The notes beneath the pieces were generated by a model. That model did no database searches. It saw only the letters and a list, made by a program, of their open reading frames with translations, and was not told where the DNA came from. A stretch of 64,000 bases of DNA, taken from assembly GCF_001025175.1 (NCBI RefSeq), contig NZ_AP012324.1, positions 1,302,001 to 1,366,000 of the forward strand. Direction: 5' to 3'. Numbering within the stretch: the stretch's first letter is position 1; every line of letters begins with the position of its first letter. Made by a program: the position numbers and the translations under genes. The stretch is from Bifidobacterium breve DSM 20213 = JCM 1192 (lineage in GTDB: Bacteria > Actinomycetota > Actinomycetes > Actinomycetales > Bifidobacteriaceae). Below are positions 58,501 through 64,000 of the stretch, one piece after another.

Positions 58501-60566
58501 AGTGTGATCACATCGCCGACACGCGATTCATAGACCATCTCCTCATCGAGTTCGCCCACACGGCGCTGCCCTTTGCCGGCATCCACCTCAGGCAATACCA
58601 CGGTGTACAGGCCTCGATCAGGAATCGTACCGCCTGAAGTGACCGCCACTTTCTGCGAGCCAGGACGTGCCGAGATAAGACCGTTATCCCGATTCCACAC
58701 CAGTCGCGGCCGGAAGGCGGAGAACTCCTCGGTGTTGTATTCGCCGGACATCATGCCGATCACCGCGTCGAACATGTCACGCGGCAAATCGGCAAACGGT
58801 GCCGACCGGCGCACGGTGACATACCAGTCGTCCGCTTTGAGGTCATGCATCACGGCGGCGGCCACGGTCTGCTGGGCAAGTACATCAAGCGGATTCTTCA
58901 ATACGGCAAGCGGCTCGATATCGCCGGCGATCATGGACTCCAGACTGGCGGCGCCGGTAACGATCTGCTGGCGGGTCAACGGATAGAACAACGCATGCGA
59001 GACACCGCCCACCTGATGGTCGGCACGGCCCACCCGCTGCAAACCCGAGGAAACAGACAGAGGCGTGTCAATCTGAATCACCAGATCGACCGAACCCATA
59101 TCAATGCCCAGTTCCAAGCTCGAGGTGGCCACCACACAACGCAATTCGCCGCGTTTGAGCCGTTCCTCGATCATCTTTCGTCGCTCTTTGGAGACCGAAC
59201 CATGGTGGGCCATGGCGATGACGTCATCGCCTTCATGCGAGCCGACCAACATGGTGGTGGAACCGACCACCGCATCATAATGCGAGGCGAAACCCTCACG
59301 GCCTTCGGGCGACCCCATGTCCCGTACCAAGTCGGGATCGACTTCATGCCGGGTTTGTGCATAAAGGTCATTGAGCCGCGCAGTGAGCTTCTCGGCCACG
59401 CCACGCGAATTGACGAACACCAACGTGGTGCGATGTGCCAGAATCTCATCAAGCACGCTGCGTTCCACAACCGGCCAGATGGAGCCAGAAGTCCGGTCTC
59501 CGGCCGCACCGACCAGCACAGCGGAGTCAAAGGCGCCGCCTGTCGTACGCTCGCCCGACAACAGGGCGCCATCTCCACCAGCACCGGCTTCGCCGCCGAC
59601 CAGCACGCCATTCCCACCCGCAGACAAACCGGAATCGCCCGTTTGCACGATTCCCTTGCGCTCCGCCAACCGTTGCATGGCCGGCGTAACACCGCTGATA
59701 TGCGGAGTCGGACGTTCGGAGTCCACGCCGCCGACGCGCTGCTTGGCGTTCACAGATTGCAGATCGCGCATGTTTTCCAGTGGTTCGACCATACGCAGAT
59801 CCATCGCGGGCCTGCCGCCGGGATTCACGATGGTAACCGGTCTGCCGCCTGTCAGAAAACGTGCGGCTTCTTCGGGCGGATTGACCGTGGCGGACAGCCC
59901 GATACGCTGCAGAAGAGGTTCATTACCGGAATCATCCGAAACCTTGGATTCGCCGTCATTGCGGTCCATCGCGTCGCGTCTGCGCGATTCGGCGACCAGG
60001 TTTTCCAACCGTTCAAGGCTCAATGCCAGATGCGAACCACGCTTGGTACCGGCCACCGCATGAATCTCATCGACAATTACCGTGTCGACGGTGCCGAGAA
60101 TCCGCCCGGCCTTGGAAGTGAGCAGCAGATAGAGCGATTCGGGCGTGGTGACAAGGATGTCCGGCGGACGGGAGGCGATGCGCCGACGCTCCTGAGCAGT
60201 GGTGTCGCCGGACCGGTTGGCAACCGCGATTTTCGGCGCGGGCAGCCCCTGCGCCTCACATTGCGCAGCGATACCCTCCAACGGCTGTTCGAGGTTTTTG
60301 GCCACGTCGACTGCGAGCGCCTTCAATGGCGAAACATACAGCACACGCACGCCCGCACGCCGCGTACGAGACACGGTCATCAGCCGGTCAATGGCGGAAA
60401 GAAACGCGGCCAATGTTTTACCGGAGCCAGTAGGAGCGATGACCAATACGTTCCGTCCGGAATGGATCGCCGGCCATGCCTGAGCCTGTGCCTCGGTCGG
60501 CTGACCGAAGGCATGTTCGAACCACGCTTTGGTAGGTTCAGAAAACAGACTCAAGCTTTCGCACAT
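55515..60566 (-). CDS. lhr: Lhr-type ATP-dependent helicase
   Basis: 1683 residues from ATG 60566. TATAAT lies 7 nt before this ATG (minus strand of 60574-60579), which suggests a leaderless start and argues against the upstream ATG at 60596. Superfamily 2 motifs: QAWPAIHSG, APTGSGKTLAAF, TPESLYLL, VDEIHAVAGTKRG (DEIH), LSATVNPPEEAARF, and SLELGIDMGSVD with RVGRADHQVG. The long Lhr core and a large C-terminal part follow. It acts in DNA repair as a 3'-5' helicase. Two palindromic elements lie within the frame (57093-57196, 58259-58308). Confidence 0.93.
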   Translation of the reverse strand: MCESLSLFSEPTKAWFEHAFGQPTEAQAQAWPAIHSGRNVLVIAPTGSGKTLAAFLSAIDRLMTVSRTRRAGVRVLYVSPLKALAVDVAKNLEQPLEGIAAQCEAQGLPAPKIAVANRSGDTTAQERRRIASRPPDILVTTPESLYLLLTSKAGRILGTVDTVIVDEIHAVAGTKRGSHLALSLERLENLVAESRRRDAMDRNDGESKVSDDSGNEPLLQRIGLSATVNPPEEAARFLTGGRPVTIVNPGGRPAMDLRMVEPLENMRDLQSVNAKQRVGGVDSERPTPHISGVTPAMQRLAERKGIVQTGDSGLSAGGNGVLVGGEAGAGGDGALLSGERTTGGAFDSAVLVGAAGDRTSGSIWPVVERSVLDEILAHRTTLVFVNSRGVAEKLTARLNDLYAQTRHEVDPDLVRDMGSPEGREGFASHYDAVVGSTTMLVGSHEGDDVIAMAHHGSVSKERRKMIEERLKRGELRCVVATSSLELGIDMGSVDLVIQIDTPLSVSSGLQRVGRADHQVGGVSHALFYPLTRQQIVTGAASLESMIAGDIEPLAVLKNPLDVLAQQTVAAAVMHDLKADDWYVTVRRSAPFADLPRDMFDAVIGMMSGEYNTEEFSAFRPRLVWNRDNGLISARPGSQKVAVTSGGTIPDRGLYTVVLPEVDAGKGQRRVGELDEEMVYESRVGDVITLGTSTWQIQDITRDRVVVTPAPGRTARLPFWHGEGAGRDYGFSRAIARFTREIADGLVMEQGGYSGFPLRGELSAERTEGRSTPTFTHAILTRLHQDGLDSNAIANLARLLSEQRAATGAVPSDRTLIVERTRDEDGGWRIVLLSPFGRRVHEPWSMAISRRLSQRYGFDGQVYAADDGIVLQLPEGDGHILACDLFLFDPEDLRADVERQVGESVLFTSRFRECAARSLFMPRSDPGRRVPLWQQRLRGAQLLQSARTVKNFPLLLETARECLQDVYDMPALNEVMTGLHSGTIALKDVETESPSPFAENILFGFVGTVMYQYDQPQAERSTQLLSLDSQMLERLLGTTDMAKVLNPDVIREVEQELEKRTFWNELAADDVTGRVTRYAKTHGPFTADQIIAYLHLDAASVVHALDELAAKGDLLQGHFVDSTSCSRWRELDAKRTEGGPYPEKGRPQSTPSTAPASGSEQQWLHKDVFRRIRSRSLDKARKAVRPVEPEAFQMFLIDRQGIGPVGGERYEGADGLMRVIEQLEGVALPAGLWETAIFPARVRDYQPSMLDELLTGGDVVWVGSKAGGTGALEPGEIAFHPADSVLLGDTEASELSAGAASSGRFDSKPDASADGDSETMPESIMTALTSGGAFHARQLADAAKRVWNETSEPDINPDTGEIIPQEWSERQFKDALWSLVWQGRISNSSFAPVRALTAGTGGSRKASTLRRRGRVTPIRRASADMTLGGLWSAVPGMGEDESTERALALVETLLDRYGVIAQPLIDKEDIPGGYSAVYPILKRMEEHGRLVRGMFIHGFGAAQFAESDTVDELRHPSEHRSQSVVAVSVLDPANLSGSAIGWPDVPVSAGRPVRRAGAVVVLGSQGALLYAAAKAKHLTAFQRSADVGVVSAGSIETGAASNGLTEGGVSSTESAFETSPDFGMTNDEQLRKAATELAYALKRSGNGTVTFSDMNGEPLNARHPFARILHQAGFIPVPQGMRLY
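57093..57196. repeat. Palindromic element inside lhr, copy 1
   Basis: GCTCCCGC-TG-GCGGGAGC begins it, and another copy of TTCCCGCCAGCGGGAGC ends it about 85 bp later with CCCTCAGTCCGC between. The whole lies in frame and codes for an Arg/Ser/Pro-rich insert of about 35 residues in the helicase. Confidence 0.6.
58259..58308. repeat. Palindromic element inside lhr, copy 2
   Basis: CTCCCCTCAGTCCGCTCCGC, then GGACAGCTCCCCTCGGAGAG and GGAAGCC. TCCGC-TCC-GCGGA and CTCCC/GGGA stems are visible. It is in frame and encodes GELSAERTEGRST-like residues. CCTCAGTCCGC is shared with copy 1. Confidence 0.6.
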
Positions 60567-60645
60567 ATGTTCGATTATAGCGATGCGGGGAAACATCGTG
60601 AAGATTCCGGTTGGGAGTCCATTGCTCGCAGGCGGGGCCTGCGCA

Positions 60646-60691
60646 TCTCTCCCTCACCCGCTTCACGGGAGCCCCTCGTCAGAGAGGGGGC
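60646..60691. repeat. Palindromic element upstream of lhr
   Basis: TCTCCCTCACCCGCTTCACG then GGAGCCCCTCGTCAGAGAGG. A relative of the lhr inserts (CTCCCTCA...GC...GGGAGC...CCTC...GAGAGGG), here in the short gap between lhr and the ribokinase gene. Confidence 0.5.
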
Positions 60692-60760
60692 AAAGGGAAT
60701 CACATCATGACCGTCCTTTGTGAGGAATCAGTCTTATCACAGAGGGGAACCGATCGGGTC

Positions 60761-61753
60761 TCAGCTGAAGTATGCGATGACCTCGTCGGCGGTGCCGTAG
60801 GCGCTTTGGGCGCCGATCTTCGTGGCGGCATAGGCGGAAACATAGGAGCCGATCTGCGCGGACTGCAGCAGCGTATAGCCGGCGGCAAGCCCCGCAAGCA
60901 CGGTGCCCATGAACGAGTCGCCGCAACCGGTGGTGTCCACCGCCTTGACTTGCGCTGCAGACACACGATGCCAACGGCCGTTTTCGATCACCACGGAACC
61001 GGATGCACCAAGCGTCACGATGGCGCGATCAAAGCCGTAATCCGTGAATCGTTCGGCGACTTCATACCAGTCGAGCGACTCCACATCGCCGTCCGGCAGC
61101 CCCAACAGCTGGGCCACTTCATGCTGATTGACCAGCAGGATATCGGTAACCTCCACCAGTTCATGGGGCAGCTCATCCATGAACGGCGAGTCGTTGAGCA
61201 GCACAGTCACACCGGCGTCATGCGCAGTCTGAGCGGCGGCGACCACGGTGGAAATCGGGCTTTCCAGGCACAGTCCCAGCACCGAGCAACCGGCGATGGT
61301 CAATCGATGCGACTGCACATAGCCCGCAGCCGCCTTGGAATTGGCTCCCGGAGAATAGACGATGGTGTTCTCTCCCTCGGCACTGACGGTGATCACCGTG
61401 GTGCCGCTGGGGCCTTCGACATGCAGGATATCGGCGGTGCCAACGCCGGCCTCGTCCAGTTTGCTCAGCAGGAAATCCGCATTGGCATCGTCGCCCACTG
61501 CACCCAGCAGCTGGACGTTCAAGCCGAGACGGGCTGCAGCGGACGCCTGATTTGCACCCTTGCCGCCGGGCATCACCTTCATGGCACCGCCCTGGACGGT
61601 CTCGCCCGGCTTGGGCAGTCGTTTAGTCGTCACTGTGTAATCGGCATTCATCGAACCAATTACGATTACCGAGCCCTGCGCATCCTTCAGCGCTTCCAGT
61701 CGTTCCCGTACGGGCTCCGGCATCTGTTCATGTTCTTCTTCACTTATCACCAT
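60761..61753 (-). CDS. rbsK: Ribokinase (PfkB family)
   Basis: 330 residues. The first signature (GGKGANQASAAARLG) and the second PfkB signature with the catalytic Asp (VDTTGCGDSFMGTVLAGLA) are complete, and the start of the kinase core is VIVIGSMNADYTV. It phosphorylates ribose, or a related sugar, at the 5-OH. It has about 30 extra N-terminal acidic residues. It lies after the MFS gene on the same strand, so sugar uptake and phosphorylation may be linked. Confidence 0.92.
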   Translation of the reverse strand: MVISEEEHEQMPEPVRERLEALKDAQGSVIVIGSMNADYTVTTKRLPKPGETVQGGAMKVMPGGKGANQASAAARLGLNVQLLGAVGDDANADFLLSKLDEAGVGTADILHVEGPSGTTVITVSAEGENTIVYSPGANSKAAAGYVQSHRLTIAGCSVLGLCLESPISTVVAAAQTAHDAGVTVLLNDSPFMDELPHELVEVTDILLVNQHEVAQLLGLPDGDVESLDWYEVAERFTDYGFDRAIVTLGASGSVVIENGRWHRVSAAQVKAVDTTGCGDSFMGTVLAGLAAGYTLLQSAQIGSYVSAYAATKIGAQSAYGTADEVIAYFS

Positions 61754-61796
61754 GGGCTACAAGCATAGTAAGCGGAGAGCCCAAACGTGCACACGG

Positions 61797-63005
61797 TCAG
61801 CCGCGCAGCTTGCGCAGACGCTCATGCATAGCCACCATGAGCACCAACAGCACCAGCAAATACCATGGATACAGGCTGATGGTCACATACTGCGCGATGA
61901 CGCCGAATAGCGGCGGCATCAGCAGCGATCCCACATAGGCACAGGCCATCTGCACGCCGACAATGGCCTGGGAATTATCCTCGCCGAAGTAGACGGGAGT
62001 CGAATGAATCACGCATGGGTATATGGGCGCACAGCCGAGGCCTACGATAATCAGCCCCGCAACCACACCAAGATGATGCGGCAACGGCACAAACATAACG
62101 AGGATACCGGCCAATACCAGTACCTGGCCGAGGCGGATCATAACCGGGTCCTTGAATCGCATGGTCAGGAAGCCGGAAAGCGCGCGGCCCACAGTAATGC
62201 CTACATAGAATAGGCTGGCCCAGCTGGCGGCGGTGATCTTATCGATACTGCTGTGCATCACCATGTAGCTGGAGGCCCATAGACCAGCTGTGGATTCGAT
62301 GGCGCAGTAGCAGAAGAACATCACGAGGATTTCTTTGGCGCCGCGTATGGCCAGTACACCGGCAACGCCGAGGGGTTTACGCTCGGCGACCGTCTCTCCA
62401 TCAGTGTTTTCGTCCGACTGCGCGGTTTCGCCGGATGATTCGCCGGCTGCGGCAATACCACGCTTCTTCCACAACGGCAGGCTGAACACCAAAATGACGG
62501 TCAGCATCACTTGCAGGATGGCGATGTACCGATAACCCCATGGCCAGCCTTGGCCTTGCGAAAGCGCATAGCCCATAATGTACGGCCCCACCGATGCGCC
62601 GACGCCCCACATGCAGTGCAACCAGCTCATATGCCGGCTTTCGTAATGAATGGCAACGTAGTTGTTCAACGCCGCATCAACGCCGCCTGCGCCAAGACCG
62701 TATGGTATGGCAATCAGCAACAACACCCAGTAATTCGGGGCGACGGAGAAGCCGGCCAAGGCCATTGCGGTCAGCGCCACGGAAACTGCAGTGACTTTGC
62801 CTGCGCCGAATTTCAACGTCATACGGTCCGAGAGCAACGCCGAGACGATGGTAAACATGGAAATCACCGCGGAAATGCCGCCCGCCCAAGATACCGGCAC
62901 GTTCAGATCTTGGCTCATGGTGGGCCATGCCGACCCCAGCAGGGAATCCGGCAACCCCAAGCTGATAAACGCCACGTAGATGACGGCAAGCAGCAGACTG
63001 GCCAT
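61797..63005 (-). CDS. MFS transporter
   Basis: 402 residues with about twelve membrane helices and a charged central loop (GESSGETAQSDENTDGETVA). FISLGLPDSLLGSAWPTM at the start and RMTLKFGAGKVTAVSVAL (MFS motif A position) are typical. Similar bifidobacterial proteins are annotated as sugar or general MFS permeases; substrate unknown. With the adjacent ribokinase gene it may serve pentose or nucleoside-derived sugar uptake. Normal length, intact. Confidence 0.85.
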   Translation of the reverse strand: MASLLLAVIYVAFISLGLPDSLLGSAWPTMSQDLNVPVSWAGGISAVISMFTIVSALLSDRMTLKFGAGKVTAVSVALTAMALAGFSVAPNYWVLLLIAIPYGLGAGGVDAALNNYVAIHYESRHMSWLHCMWGVGASVGPYIMGYALSQGQGWPWGYRYIAILQVMLTVILVFSLPLWKKRGIAAAGESSGETAQSDENTDGETVAERKPLGVAGVLAIRGAKEILVMFFCYCAIESTAGLWASSYMVMHSSIDKITAASWASLFYVGITVGRALSGFLTMRFKDPVMIRLGQVLVLAGILVMFVPLPHHLGVVAGLIIVGLGCAPIYPCVIHSTPVYFGEDNSQAIVGVQMACAYVGSLLMPPLFGVIAQYVTISLYPWYLLVLLVLMVAMHERLRKLRG

Positions 63006-63171
63006 AACCCACTTCCTATCCCATAGACGACACTGGCTGTGATAACGATGTCATCAGTCTATCGAATAACTCATGGGCAACACGCATAAAACATATGACA
63101 ACGTGCTCACCTCAAACGCCAATTACGGAAATTCTCGGTAAGCACGATGTCATTATCAGCGACGTCTTCGA

Positions 63172-64000
63172 TCAGGTATCGATCTTGGAACGGTCGAAGT
63201 CATCGGCGTTATCCACGATGAACTGTTTGCGAGGCGGCACTTCATCACCCATCAACAGATTGAAGATCTCGGAAGCCTGGGCGGCGTCTTCCATGCGAAT
63301 GCGGCGCAGCATGCGCGTGCGCGGATCCATGGTGGTGTCTGCCAGCTGATCGGCATCCATTTCGCCGAGACCCTTGTACCGCTGAATATCATCGTTGTAG
63401 CCGATGCGCTTCTTATCGAGGTCGGCCAGTTTGCCGGCCAATTCGTCATCGGAATACGTGTAGATGTATTCGCCCTTATGCGAGCCGGTCAGCGCGATAC
63501 GGTGCAGCGGAGGCACGGCCGCATACACGTAACCATGTTCGATAAGCGGGCGCATATACCGGTAAAACAACGTCAGCAGCAGAATACGAATGTGCGCGCC
63601 ATCCACATCAGCATCAGTCATCATGATGATCTTGTGATAACGCGACTGTTCGATGTCGAAGCTTTGGCCCGAACCAGCGCCCACCACCTGGATGATGGCC
63701 GCGCATTCCTTATTGGACAGCATCTGTGTGATCGAGGCCTTCTGCACGTTCAAGATCTTGCCTCGAATCGGCAGCAGCGCCTGAAAGCCGGCGTTGCGGG
63801 CGGCCTTGGCGGTACCGAGTGCGGAATCACCTTCGACGATGAACAGTTCGGCCACGTCGTCGTTGCCCGGCTGGCAGTCGGACAGCTTGGCCGGCATGGA
63901 AGCGGATTCGAGCGCGTTCTTGCGGCGCGTGACCTCTTTGGCCTTGCGCGACTGGATACGCGCGTGCATCTCGCCGACGATCTTCTCCAGCACGCGGGCG
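63172..64000 (-). CDS. parE: DNA topoisomerase IV subunit B, 5' part outside window
   Basis: The last ~275 codons lie in the window; the frame is open to the right edge. The Toprim domain has ELFIVEGDSALGTAKAARN (catalytic Glu), IIMMTDADVDGAHIRILLLT (metal-binding DAD), and the C-terminal Q/R-Y-K-G-L-G-E-M-D element QRYKGLGEMDADQLADTTMD. It would pair with the subunit A gene at 50130. Without the ATPase half, ParE versus GyrB is decided mainly by the presence of the parC-like gene nearby. Confidence 0.88.
   Translation of the reverse strand, partial: ARVLEKIVGEMHARIQSRKAKEVTRRKNALESASMPAKLSDCQPGNDDVAELFIVEGDSALGTAKAARNAGFQALLPIRGKILNVQKASITQMLSNKECAAIIQVVGAGSGQSFDIEQSRYHKIIMMTDADVDGAHIRILLLTLFYRYMRPLIEHGYVYAAVPPLHRIALTGSHKGEYIYTYSDDELAGKLADLDKKRIGYNDDIQRYKGLGEMDADQLADTTMDPRTRMLRRIRMEDAAQASEIFNLLMGDEVPPRKQFIVDNADDFDRSKIDT

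Overview
The window is from a high-GC Bifidobacterium, probably of the B. longum/B. breve group. This rests on gene content (a long Lhr helicase, SepH, DUF4193, bifunctional Rel, unlinked topoisomerase IV subunits) and codon style, not on a database match. A 41.8-kb integrative and conjugative element (ICE) lies in the 5' end of the cyclophilin gene ppi. A perfect 57-bp direct repeat marks its ends (1714-1770 and 43453-43509), and a tyrosine recombinase gene sits just inside the left end.

Left flank (1-1713): a HipA-like kinase running off the window edge, one or two doubtful small ORFs and a membrane-anchored protein. ICE left part (1771-11340): integrase, an array of 8-bp repeats, a Fic toxin with its antitoxin, a membrane protein, an XRE regulator, topoisomerase III, several unknown proteins and a DUF4160/DUF2442 pair. 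Mobilisation block (11575-19488): a cluster of inverted repeats that looks like oriT, MobC, a MOBP-type relaxase, a PcfB/DUF3801-like protein, three accessory proteins (one SSB-like) and the VirD4/TraG coupling protein. AT-rich cargo (19485-22476): an HTH-like protein, a Dam-type adenine methylase and a ParB/Srx-domain protein. Mating-channel block, leftward (22862-37550): a membrane coiled-coil protein, a possible VirB8-like protein, a transglycosylase/CHAP hydrolase, VirB4, PrgI, a VirB6-like protein, a VirB2/Maff2-like protein, a 1795-residue LAxTG-anchored adhesin and a second membrane coiled-coil protein. Plasmid-like block, leftward (37585-41168): two WhiB-like proteins, a ParA plus ribbon-helix-helix partition pair with arrays of an 8-bp repeat, and a winged-helix replication-type protein that contains 23-bp iterons and a frameshift. 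ICE right end (41522-43452): a GNAT acetyltransferase behind an attenuator-like leader, a zinc-ribbon protein and two divergent XRE regulators. The last regulator reads in frame through attR into ppi.

Right flank (43510-64000) is ordinary chromosome: ppi, rel, dut, DUF4193, sepH, a phosphodiesterase-like gene, topoisomerase IV A, an SGNH/AraC-like pseudogene, an AbiEi/DUF559-like gene, a degenerate 53-bp repeat array, lhr (carrying in-frame palindromic inserts), ribokinase, an MFS transporter and the 3' part of topoisomerase IV B.

Together the ICE genes give a Gram-positive type IV conjugation system with an unusually complete plasmid-style maintenance set. The most unusual points are the regulator-cyclophilin fusion made by integration, the partition repeats placed at both ends of the element and inside a coding sequence, iterons within the replication gene, clamp-binding-like tails on both WhiB proteins, and a C-terminal motif shared by three proteins next to the coupling-protein gene.
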